From assembly GCA_003023125.1 (NCBI GenBank), contig PXSY01000241.1, positions 8,492 to 14,770 of the forward strand: 6,279 nucleotides of DNA, read 5' to 3'. This stretch comes from Bacteroidetes bacterium QH_10_64_19. GTDB lineage: Bacteria; Bacteroidota; Rhodothermia; Rhodothermales; Salinibacteraceae. A program made the position numbers and the translations under genes. The notes under the pieces were generated by a model. The model worked only from the letters and a program-made list of their open reading frames with translations, ran no database searches and was not told the origin of the DNA. Positions 1 to 6,162 of this stretch are shown here, one piece after another. Within the stretch, counting starts at the first letter, position 1. Every line of letters begins with the position of its first letter.

Positions 1-644
1 GCCGTTTCGCGCGTCGAGGCGTTCTGGGCCCGCGCTCGCACATTGAACTTCGTCCCTGTGACGGTAACCCTCGCATTCTCGGTCTCCACCGTGAAGGTCC
101 GGGCCCCGTCGGCTACCTCGAAGAAGGCCTCTCCGTCGATCCGAACGGTACGCCGGTCGGCGTCCACGAACGGCCAGGCCTGGAAGCCGCGGCGGTACGA
201 AAGGGTGGTGCCGCTGTTGAGGTCGACCGTAGAGCCACCAGGCAGGGTCGCAGTGCGTTGCTGGCCGCTGGGGACCGTGACCGTCACGGGCTGCCGCCAC
301 AGCCACAGCCCTCCGACGATCAGCACCACGGCCAGGGCCAGCCCGACCGCCGCCCGTCTCATCCCGCGGGACAGCTGCCGGGCCGGGCGCCGCCGGCGAC
401 GGGACGACGGCTCTGCTTGGGAGGGATCCGCGGTCTCGGCCCCATCGTCTGGGGTCGCATCGAGTTCCGGGAGTTCGTGGACGATCGACGCCCAGGCCGC
501 GTCGGGGGCGGCCCCCTCGTTCGCCGCAGCCTCCGCGGCGTCGAGGGCCTCCCACACCGCTTCCAGGTCGGCGCGGGCGTCGTCCGGCTCGTCCTGAAGC
601 CGGTCCTGCAGATCGGGCGGGATTGGGGGCGTATCAGTGCTCAT
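1..644 (-). CDS. FecR-family anti-sigma factor, 3' end beyond window
   Basis: This is a single-pass inner-membrane regulator expected to hold or activate the ECF sigma factor encoded just upstream. I read 214 complete codons from the ATG at 644; the stop lies off the left edge. Residues 1-78 form an acidic cytoplasmic segment of the anti-sigma type, with tryptophans at 31 and 51. A basic stretch (RRRRRPAR, about 82-89) precedes one membrane helix at about 98-116. The periplasmic FecR domain follows, with LPGGSTVDLNSGT (134-146), then GEAFFEV (171-177) and VTVTGTKFNVRA (193-204), all hallmark FecR-family segments. The start is set by an ATGA-type overlap: the ATG sits inside the last codons of the sigma gene, sharing 11 bases (634-644), so the two are probably translationally coupled. 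The family is certain; the signal sensed and the outer-membrane partner are unknown because no TonB-dependent receptor is visible here. Confidence 0.93.
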   Translation of the reverse strand, partial: MSTDTPPIPPDLQDRLQDEPDDARADLEAVWEALDAAEAAANEGAAPDAAWASIVHELPELDATPDDGAETADPSQAEPSSRRRRRPARQLSRGMRRAAVGLALAVVLIVGGLWLWRQPVTVTVPSGQQRTATLPGGSTVDLNSGTTLSYRRGFQAWPFVDADRRTVRIDGEAFFEVADGARTFTVETENARVTVTGTKFNVRARAQNASTRET

Positions 645-1218
645 CAGCGTCCAGCAGGTTGGGTTCGTAATCACGGATGCGGCCGCGCAGGTGCTTCAGG
701 GCGCGCACAATGTGGTTGTTCACCGTCCGCGGCGAGATGTCCATGACCTCCGCCACCTCGTCGTGGCTCAGACCGTCAAACCGGCTCAGCACGAGCGCCT
801 CGCGCTGCCGTTCGGTCAGCTCCCCGATCCACTGCCACAGCCGATCTTCGAGCCGGTCCGCGTCCGCCTGCACGTCGGGGCGCGTCGGCGGGGCCGGCTG
901 GGCGGGAGTCTTGTCGCGGACAGCGTCCTCCTTCTCCGTCCGGGTGCGCTGGTTGCGCTCGTGGTTGTAGGCCCGGTTCCGGGCGATGCGGTAGAGATAG
1001 GCCTCGAGGGACTGGTCCGTAGACAGCGAGTCGCGGGCCTCCCACAGCCGGATGAACACGTCCTGGGTCACATCCCGGGCCGCCTCGGGCGTCTCTGTGA
1101 TCGAGCGGACATACCGAAAAAGCGGCCTGTACATCTCATCGAAGAGCTCGGCGTACGCCGACCGGTCCGACGCCTTCAGGCGGCGACACCACTCGTCGAA
1201 CGGACGTGCATTGGACAT
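634..1218 (-). CDS. ECF-type RNA polymerase sigma factor (sigma-70 family)
   Basis: The product is a 194-residue alternative sigma factor, a normal length for the ECF group, which has only regions 2 and 4. Region 2 spans about 22-93 and includes the core-binding, -10-recognising segment with DVTQDVFIRLWE (49-60) and AYLYRIARNRAYN (73-85). A variable, proline-rich acidic linker covers about 98-122. Region 4 (about 128-178) contains LTERQREALVLSRFDGLSH and a helix-turn-helix of the type EVAEVMDISPRTVNNHI, which would read the -35 element. The ATG at 1218 gives the full region 2. The stop at 634-636 overlaps the FecR start, the standard pairing for sigma factors controlled by a membrane-bound FecR protein. 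No strong Shine-Dalgarno motif precedes the start. Target genes are not in the window, although the operon may also be self-regulated. Confidence 0.96.
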   Translation of the reverse strand: MSNARPFDEWCRRLKASDRSAYAELFDEMYRPLFRYVRSITETPEAARDVTQDVFIRLWEARDSLSTDQSLEAYLYRIARNRAYNHERNQRTRTEKEDAVRDKTPAQPAPPTRPDVQADADRLEDRLWQWIGELTERQREALVLSRFDGLSHDEVAEVMDISPRTVNNHIVRALKHLRGRIRDYEPNLLDADEH

Positions 1219-1377
1219 GAGCGGCCGTCAGGAAGTCTCCGGGTGAGAAGCAACGAATGTTGACCCTGCTTTTTTCAACACACGTGGGTGCGTCAGTGAC
1301 CAGGACGGGCCCTCCCGAATAGAGTCTGAGGGCACCCCCGGAAGACACAAGCCGTCTCGGCCCGGGTGAGCGCACAT

Positions 1378-1413
1378 AACGTTCCAACGTTAAAACGTTG
1401 AACGTTATACGTT
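1378..1413. repeat. AACGTT palindrome array upstream of the sigma gene
   Basis: Four exact copies of the self-complementary hexamer AACGTT lie at 1378-1383, 1386-1391, 1394-1399 and 1401-1406, followed by a one-mismatch copy (TACGTT, 1408-1413). Centre-to-centre spacing is 8, 8, 7 and 7 bases. The middle copies form CAACGTT-AA-AACGTTG, an inverted repeat with a two-base spacer. The cluster is AT-rich against GC-rich surroundings, and I saw no other AACGTT in the window. It lies 160 bases upstream of the sigma start and abuts a candidate -10 element, so an operator for a multimeric regulator is the most attractive reading. This is inferred; the repeat itself is directly visible. Confidence 0.7.
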
Positions 1414-1439
1414 TATGGAGGAAAAGCCAGCACTCTCAA
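1412..1439 (-). promoter_or_regulatory. candidate sigma-70-like promoter for the sigma/FecR operon
   Basis: Read on the minus strand, TTGAGA (1439-1434) is followed after 16 bases by CATAAA (1417-1412), matching the -35 and -10 consensus at five and four of six positions. A second -10-like word, TATAAC, lies just downstream inside the AACGTT array. If real, transcription would start near 1405 within the array and give a leader of nearly 190 bases before the sigma ATG. The family of Bacteroidota promoters differs from this consensus, so the call is tentative. Confidence 0.25.
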
Positions 1440-1489
1440 GAGACTCGTCATCCTTCCAGCAAAGCACGATCTCAGAACTAGAAACGACG

Positions 1490-3405
1490 CTAACGCTCAA
1501 TCCACACGTTTTGCCACTCGTCGACTCGCGCCTGCCAGGCCGGGGGCACGACAATGGTGGTGTCGTACTGATGGAGGATGGCCGGCCCCTCGAATGCATG
1601 GCCGTGGTGCAGGGCGGTGCGGGCGTAGGCGGTGGTCTCTGTGGGCCCGTCCGCCGCGAACCAGACGGGGCGGCGGTCAAGCTCGGCCTCGGCAAGCGGT
1701 ACGTCCGTTTCGGGCTCGCGGGGCAGGTCCGGCGGCGGCACGGCCACGGTTCCGCGCCCGCGGAGCGCAACGACCTCCACCGGCTCGTCGGGGTCGGCGT
1801 GGCCGTAGCGCTGGCGGTGCCGCTCGTGGAAGCCCTGGACGGCGTCGGCGACACGGGCGGACGCGATCGGCGTCTCCACAGGCACGCTCACCTCGTAGCT
1901 CTGTCCCACGTACCGCAGATCGAGTTCGTGCGTGAGCGCCGGCGCCCCGCGGTCAGTGAGCACGGCCCGGATTTCGTCGTCTACCGCGTCGGCGGCAGTG
2001 CGAAGCGGCTCCGGATCTGTCTGGAGCGCATCGGCACGGGCCAGCACGGCGCGGGACGTGTCGTACACCACGTCGGCCATGAGCAGGCCCAGGGCGCTGA
2101 GGACGCGCGCCGGAGGGCCCGCTCCATGGTGGCATTCGCGATGCGGAGGATGCCGAGCGCAGTGTCTTCGGCCGACCGGTCGATGGCTGCCCCAAGCGCG
2201 CCGACAGCCTCTCGGGCCGCGCCGGGCGCCATGTCGAGCGCCCCCTCGCCCCCGAGGACATGCTCGGCCTGCAGGCGCCCCAGGACGAGGTGCGCGTCGG
2301 TGACCGTCGGCTCGGTGCCGCCGCGGCCATAGCAGACCGGTCCCGGCTCCGCCCCGGCGCTCTCCGGCCCCACCCGCAGGCTGCCCCCGGCATCGACGCG
2401 GGCAATGCTTCCGCCGCCTGCCCCCACCGTGTGAATGTCCGTGGCGGGCAGGCGTAGCGGCAGGTCCGCGATGGTATGCTCGGTGGTGCGGGGCACCGCC
2501 CCGTCGCAGAGCGCCACGTCGGCGCTCGTACCGCCCATGTCGAGCGTCATGATGCGGGGGGCGTCCGTGCCTATCGCCCGCCGGGCCACCCCGAGCGCGC
2601 CCACCACTCCGCCGGCCGGGCCGCTCAGGGCCAGCCGCGCGGCCTGTTCGGACGCCAGGTCGAGCCCAATAGTGCCGCCGTTCGACTGCATGACCCGGAC
2701 GGACCGGTCGCCGACGTCCTGATCGAGCCGACGCAGATAACGCGCCACTGTGGGCCGCACGTAGGCATTGACGACCGTCGTGGCCGTCCGTTCGTACTCC
2801 CGGTATTCCGGCAGCAGGGCACTGCTCCGTGTGATCGACACGCCCGGAAGCATCTCCCGCAAGATCTCGGCGGCGCGGTCCTCGTGCTCGGGCCGCCGGT
2901 ACGAAAAGAGAAAGACGAGGGCCACGCTCTCTGCGTTCTGCTCAGCGAGAGTCTGCGCCACCTGCCGCACCGCGTCTTCGTCGAGGGGCGTGAGCACATC
3001 GCCGTCGGCGCTCAGGCGCTCGGGGACTTCGTGGCGGCGTTCCGCGGGCACAAGGGGCGGGGGCCGATTGCTGGCAGCCTGAAGGGCGTAGAGGTCGGGC
3101 CGGTTCTGGCGCCCAATCGCAAGCACATCGGCGAAGCCCTTGGTGGTCACCAGCGCGGTCCGCGCCCCATTCCGTTCGAGCAGCGCATTCGTTGCCGTGG
3201 TGGTGCCGTGCACGACCGGGGCCGACGCGGATCTCTCTAGAGCGTCGAGCCCCCGCACTACGCCCTCGTGCTGAGGCTCGGTCGTGGGTTCTTTGTGCAC
3301 CTCCAGGCCGTCGGTGGTCACGACGACGAAATCGGTGAAGGTGCCGCCCACATCGACGCCGACGGGCGAGGCAGACGCGGAGGCAGTTTCGGACGATGAG
3401 GACAT
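1490..3405 (-). pseudogene. hydantoinase/5-oxoprolinase A-subunit (HyuA family), broken by internal deletion and frameshift
   Basis: HyuA-type proteins are cytoplasmic ATP-dependent amidohydrolases acting on hydantoins or 5-oxoproline. The N-terminal part (ATG 3405, about 433 residues) has the first nucleotide-binding motif DVGGTFTD (18-25), VHGTTTATNALLERNGA (65-81), SGPAGG (261-266), DMGGTSADV (289-297) and the glycine-rich GAGGGSIARVD (328-338). At about 2100-2112 the match jumps. The upstream frame ends its homology at ATMERALRR and runs into 45 unrelated residues, stopping at 1981. The next frame resumes at VLSALGLLMADVVYD and continues through the C-terminal domain (RYVGQSYE, FEGPAILHQYDTTIVVPP) to the TAG at 1490. 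About 45 conserved residues, including the FGGAGP block, are absent. ATG 3405 is preferred over a TTG at 3420. No HyuB gene is adjacent, so it looks both orphaned and inactive. An assembly collapse could produce the same picture. Confidence 0.85.
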
Positions 3406-3466
3406 GGCACAACCTGTCAATCAACAACCAAGGAGGACTCGCTGGCCGGAGCGACCGTGCTCAATA

Positions 3467-3489
3467 GACGGAGAAGAAGCGTCTCCGTC
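3467..3489. repeat. 8-bp inverted repeat (hairpin) upstream of hyuA pseudogene
   Basis: GACGGAGA (3467-3474) and TCTCCGTC (3482-3489) are perfect complements separated by seven bases. The element lies about 60 bases upstream of the hyuA ATG. With no T run on either side it is more likely an operator or leader hairpin than a terminator, but function is not shown. Confidence 0.4.
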
Positions 3490-3594
3490 AAGAGCATCGG
3501 GAAATGAGCAGTCTGGGTGTTGAAAGCCTTGCGGAGAATGGAGGCTCAACGGCCGCTGATCGCAGAAGAAATGACAGAGACGCACGGACGAATA

Positions 3595-3610
3595 GAGCAA
3601 CGGATTGCTC
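3595..3610. repeat. 6-bp inverted repeat with 4-base loop
   Basis: GAGCAA (3595-3600) pairs with TTGCTC (3605-3610) around the loop CGGA. It could be a small operator or hairpin in the hyuA upstream region; an arm this short can also arise by chance. Confidence 0.3.
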
Positions 3611-3752
3611 CACAAACGAGAAATTCTCCGCGCACACCCATGAGGCTCCGGGCCGCCACACCATGCGGCTCGATGCTGCCACCGGAGCCAGCGCGGACCC
3701 CAGCACCGTCAGCGTTCGCGTGCAATGCCGGACGGATCAACTTTCCTCGGCA

Positions 3753-3771
3753 CCCCGAGCCATCGTCGGGG
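3753..3771 (-). repeat. GC-rich hairpin downstream of the PLP enzyme
   Basis: CCCCGA (3753-3758) and TCGGGG (3766-3771) form a six-pair GC-rich stem with a seven-base loop, starting about 57 bases past the PLP-enzyme stop codon on the minus strand. No T tract follows, so a role in ending or stabilising that transcript is only possible. Confidence 0.25.
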
Positions 3772-3827
3772 ATGTCCAGCTCCAGTAGCGTAGACAAAAC
3801 GCAGGGCGGACCCGGGCCTTCCGAAAG

Positions 3828-4814
3828 CTACACGCCAAACAGCGCGTCGAAGTACTGCTCGCCCCCATCGCAGACGATACTCACGACTCGGGCGTTCGGG
3901 TCCTGGGCGCAGATGTCGAGCGCCACCGAAAGGGCCGCCCCCGCACTCGGGCCGATCGGGACTCCATGCTCCTGGGCCGACGTGCGGGCCTGCTGGAAGG
4001 CCTGCTCGTCGGCGACGTCGCGCATCTCGTCGAGATAGTCGAACCACATCGTCGGAAGGTCTCCGCCTTTTCCGAGCCCTTCCACGCTGGTGTCGTAGGG
4101 CACCGGCTCGTCGTCGTAGAAGGCCGTGGAAATGTTGGAGCATTCGGCGTCCACCCCCACGACGGTCACGTCTCGCCCTTCGGCCTCGGCCTGCTCTTTC
4201 ACGTGACGGGCACTTCCGCTGAGGAGCCCGCCCGTGCCCATTGCACTGACGAGGTGTGTCATCTCCCCACCGGCCTGCGCCCAGATCTCTGGCCCCGTCC
4301 ACTGGTAGTGCACGCCCGGATTGGACTGATTATGGTACTGATCGACGAGGAAGGCCCCCTCCTCCTCGGCAAGGCGCGCCGCCACCGTCCGGTAGTGGTC
4401 GGGGTGGTCCGAGTCCACGTCCGGGCACTGGTGTACCTCCGCGCCGAACGCCTTCATGTAGCCAATCTTGTCGGGACTCGTGCCCTCCGGACACGTGAGT
4501 TTGCACGTGAGGCCCAGGCGATTGGCCACGAGCGCCACGCCGCCGGCGGTGTTCCCGGAACTGGCCTCCACGACTGTGTCGTAGTCGCCCTCCTGAAGCG
4601 CCTCCGTCAGGATGCCCATCGCGATGCGGTCCTTCATCGACCGGGTGGGGTTCTCCGACTCCATCTTACAGAGGAGCCGCCCGTCGCCTACCCCCGGATA
4701 CGGAATCATTGGAGTGTCGCCAATCTGGCTCAGGACGGGGTCCTCCGTGGGAAAAGGAGAAGCAGGGAGCGCATCGGTGCGATCCAGAGAGCGAATCGTC
4801 GCGTCAGTCGGCAT
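3828..4814 (-). CDS. PLP-dependent cysteine synthase / cystathionine beta-synthase family enzyme
   Basis: This 328-residue cytoplasmic protein belongs to the fold-type II PLP enzymes that replace a leaving group on an activated serine, typically O-acetylserine plus sulfide giving cysteine. The cofactor lysine is K61 in NPTRSMKDR (55-63). The substrate loop SSGNTAGG (85-92) stands where classical enzymes have TSGNTG. The family segment DQYHNQSNPGVHY (158-170) leads into TGPEIW (173-178). The phosphate-binding loop is GTGGLLSG (193-200), VEGLGKG is at 244-250, and PIGPSAGAAL (287-296) is near the C-terminus. Length is normal for catalytic-domain-only CysK/CysM proteins, with no CBS regulatory pair. 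I chose ATG 4814; a GTG at 4877 would add 21 unconserved residues. It stands alone, divergent from the HEAT-like gene. The changes in the substrate and phosphate loops leave the acceptor open, so cysteine synthase is the best but not the only choice. Confidence 0.88.
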   Translation of the reverse strand: MPTDATIRSLDRTDALPASPFPTEDPVLSQIGDTPMIPYPGVGDGRLLCKMESENPTRSMKDRIAMGILTEALQEGDYDTVVEASSGNTAGGVALVANRLGLTCKLTCPEGTSPDKIGYMKAFGAEVHQCPDVDSDHPDHYRTVAARLAEEEGAFLVDQYHNQSNPGVHYQWTGPEIWAQAGGEMTHLVSAMGTGGLLSGSARHVKEQAEAEGRDVTVVGVDAECSNISTAFYDDEPVPYDTSVEGLGKGGDLPTMWFDYLDEMRDVADEQAFQQARTSAQEHGVPIGPSAGAALSVALDICAQDPNARVVSIVCDGGEQYFDALFGV

Positions 4815-4921
4815 AAGTGCGGGAACGGGGTGGGAGAGAATTGTTAGCGTTGCGAATTGGACCGGTGGGCTTCCCACATGTTCGCTGGAAACCTCACTTT
4901 GAGGCGGCCACCGGACAACAG
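4815..4921. promoter_or_regulatory. divergent intergenic region with small inverted repeat
   Basis: These 107 bases must hold the promoters of both the PLP enzyme (minus) and the HEAT-like gene (plus). GTGGG-CTT-CCCAC (4865-4877) is a perfect short inverted repeat near its centre, placed where one regulator could affect both genes. TCACTTTG (4894-4901) resembles the Bacteroidota -7 element TAnnTTTG with one mismatch, but no TTG lies at the right distance upstream. Neither promoter can be assigned firmly. Confidence 0.35.
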
Positions 4922-5290
4922 ATGACCCCCCGGAAGTCGGTTCCGCCGAAACGTCCTGGACGGAAAATTTCGGCGAGCAGGTGCGCCCCCTTCTGGAAAC
5001 GGGAGCCCCTGAGCGTCAGAAAATTGCTGTGCGCCTTGTGCTGGAGTACTCGAGAGATCGGCCCGGACATTGACTTTCGGCCTGTCGTGCCGGAACTGCT
5101 CCGTCTCTACGAAGAATCTACCGACGAGAGCCTCCGAATCATGGCCGTTAACGCGCTGAGTGCGGTTGGCGGAGAGTCGGCCATGTCCCGACTTGCGGAC
5201 CGGATCCACTTTGAGGAATCGGAGCGCGTGCGCCAGCAGATGGTTCGCGTACTGACGGTTCGCCTTCAGCGCCAATCCAAGGGACGCTAA
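4922..5290 (+). pseudogene. small HEAT-repeat-like protein with two apparent compensating frameshifts
   Basis: An open frame of 122 residues runs from ATG 4922 to TAA 5288-5290, but only its ends look native. The C-terminal part from about residue 49 (DIDFRPVVPELLRLYEES, then SLRIMAVNALSAVGG and ESERVRQQMVRVLTVRL) is a run of paired amphipathic helices of the HEAT/armadillo-like type. Residues 4-48 in this frame are rich in Arg, Lys, Cys and Trp. The next frame over 4932-5061 instead reads FGEQVRPLLETGAPERQKI followed by AVRLVLEYSRDRP, acidic and helix-patterned, continuing the repeat seamlessly. One C missing from the six-C run at 4926-4931 and one extra in CCC at 5062-5064 would explain it. 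The restored protein would be about 122 residues and probably mediates protein contacts. A GTG at 4981 would be an alternative start needing only one indel. Real decay and base-calling errors cannot be separated here. Confidence 0.6.
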
Positions 5291-5315
5291 CGGTGCTCCA
5301 GAAGTCTTCCCACAC

Positions 5316-5366
5316 GTGCCCGTCACCACTGGTTGTCCAGGCCGGTCGGGACGGGCGTTTCTTTTT
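5316..5366 (+). terminator. candidate intrinsic terminator after the HEAT-like gene
   Basis: GCCCGTC (5318-5324) pairs perfectly with GACGGGC (5350-5356), extendable by two G-T pairs, and is followed at once by GTTTCTTTTT. The 25-base loop holds its own small stem (CTGG-TTGT-CCAG). It begins 25 bases after the TAA of the HEAT-like gene on the same strand, the expected place. A weaker stem, ACGCC-GGT-GGCGT with four Ts (5373-5388), lies just beyond and may be a backup. Confidence 0.6.
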
Positions 5367-5697
5367 GGATCGACGCCGGTGGCGTTTTCGACATCCACAA
5401 CCGCAATAGACTCAGCTTTCGTCACGCCCTCAGGTGTATGCTCGCCCAAGAGCAGTGGCTATAAGTGACTGCCTGCCGCAGTGCCGCGGCCACTCCGGAA
5501 GGCCCGTTGCGCGACACGACGCCGCCCCGGCTCTCGACGGTCCGATTAGAGACTTCAGGGAGAGGGCCCGTCGTGAATGGGTTATTCGCTGCAAACCGGC
5601 GGATCGCTCCTACGGTCGCTCAGTTACAGTGGCCCACACCGCGAGGACTCCCCGCAGAGACCGCGCCGTTCTCTGATCACGCCACACATTGCCGTTT
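5367..5697. other. gene-poor stretch before the acidic hypothetical gene
   Basis: No frame here gives a recognisable or compositionally convincing protein. An 80-residue frame at 5434-5676 is Arg-rich and unlike the acidic proteins around it. I see no tRNA cloverleaf, insertion-sequence ends or long repeats. The stretch should include the promoter of the gene at 5698, but no clear -35/-10 or TAnnTTTG pair stands out. The only structure noted is the nested stem-loop listed separately. Confidence 0.5.
5454..5494 (+). repeat. nested stem-loop of unknown role
   Basis: AGTGGC (5454-5459) pairs with GCCACT (5489-5494), and inside it ACTGC (5468-5472) pairs with GCAGT (5478-5482) around CTGCC. The two stems could stack into one RNA hairpin with internal bulges. 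No T run follows, so it is not an obvious terminator; it may be a chance product of GC-rich sequence. Confidence 0.25.
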
Positions 5698-6117
5698 ATG
5701 CCCTCCGAAGACGACGTGCGCCCGACCGACACATCCGCCTCCGACGCTGATGCGGAGGAAGCTGCGGATCTGCCCTGGGTTGGGTACTGGAAGGTCCTCC
5801 GATGGAACGGCCAGTCGCCCGCCGTCCCCACCTATTACGTCGCCACCCAGGACACCTGGGACGTCGTCAAAGACGACGGCAACGCCCTCTCGGTCGCTCC
5901 GCATCCAATCCTGGAGCCCGGCCGGGAAGCGGTCGTGCTCAAGGACGAGGGCGCCGACGACACCGATCGGGAGCGGTGGGAGGTCGAGGTATCGGGAGAT
6001 CGCCTTACAGTGACTGCAAGGACCGGGCCGCATGAGGGCGCCACGGGCGTCGCCGAGCGGATTCCAACCGGCCCCTTCGAGGCTGTCGGGAACGAGGCAT
6101 CCGCCGAGGACGCATGA
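5698..6117 (+). CDS. small acidic protein of unknown function
   Basis: I do not recognise a named family. The 139-residue product has no signal peptide or membrane helix and is probably cytoplasmic. It is strongly acidic, about 30 Asp/Glu against 11 Lys/Arg, as in salt-in halophiles. Residues 1-24 are a low-complexity acidic tail. From 26 a compact domain starts with PWVGYWKVLRW (26-36), then PTYYVATQDTWDVV (44-57), and later RWEVEVSGDRLTVTA (93-107) followed by TGPHEGATGVAERI (109-122). Alternating hydrophobic residues and aromatic patches suggest a beta-rich fold, perhaps lipocalin-like, which is inference only. ATG 5698 is preferred to a TTG nine bases upstream. No Shine-Dalgarno is apparent. 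The gene ends 45 bases before the next start on the same strand, so the two could be co-transcribed. Confidence 0.8.
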   Translation: MPSEDDVRPTDTSASDADAEEAADLPWVGYWKVLRWNGQSPAVPTYYVATQDTWDVVKDDGNALSVAPHPILEPGREAVVLKDEGADDTDRERWEVEVSGDRLTVTARTGPHEGATGVAERIPTGPFEAVGNEASAEDA

Positions 6118-6162
6118 CGAACTGGCTTCATTTGGCCCTGCGGGGACCGTCTCTTGGACCGA

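Larger units (their letters stand above)
3406..3827. other. gene-free stretch between the PLP enzyme and hyuA pseudogene
   Basis: I found no open frame here with family-like sequence or a credible start. The stretch should contain the end of the PLP-enzyme transcript and any promoter for the hyuA pseudogene, but I see no good -35/-10 pair. Three short perfect inverted repeats are listed separately; none has a T tract that would make it a standard terminator. Confidence 0.6.

Noticed and set aside
637..1263. Plus-strand open frame of 208 codons opposite the sigma factor
   Set aside because: The minus strand clearly encodes sigma regions 2 and 4; the plus frame shows no recognisable domain.
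1251..1280. Bacteroidota-type promoter close to the sigma start (TTG then ATTCGTTG, minus strand)
   Set aside because: The -7 match to TAnnTTTG is poor and the spacing is short.
1378..1413. AACGTT array as a CRISPR or mini-transposon end
   Set aside because: Units are only six bases with one- or two-base gaps; there are no spacers, target duplication or transposase.
2080..2115. Programmed ribosomal frameshift in hyuA
   Set aside because: A frameshift alone would not remove the roughly 45 conserved residues that are missing at the junction, and no slippery heptamer is apparent.
1415..2332. Long plus-strand open frame of 305 codons opposite the hyuA pseudogene
   Set aside because: It is antisense to sequence with clear HyuA homology and has GC-rich shadow composition with no family resemblance.
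2476..3240. Plus-strand open frame of 254 codons opposite hyuA
   Set aside because: It is an antisense shadow of the conserved N-terminal HyuA coding sequence.
3517..4038. Plus-strand open frame spanning the spacer and the 3' part of the PLP gene
   Set aside because: It overlaps conserved coding sequence antisense and has low-complexity, Arg/Pro/Ser-rich content.
3966..4847. Plus-strand open frame of 293 codons opposite the PLP enzyme
   Set aside because: It is a shadow of a well-conserved gene whose motifs are all on the minus strand.
4815..4877. Upstream GTG start at 4877 for the PLP enzyme
   Set aside because: The added residues lack conservation-like character and would fill most of the divergent promoter region.
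5437..5465. TATAAG at 5460-5465 as a -10 element
   Set aside because: No -35-like hexamer is present 16-18 bases upstream, and it lies inside the nested stem-loop more than 230 bases before the next gene.
5434..5676. Eighty-codon plus-strand frame in the gene-poor stretch
   Set aside because: It is Arg-rich, unlike the acidic proteins around it, has no ribosome site and no recognisable motif.
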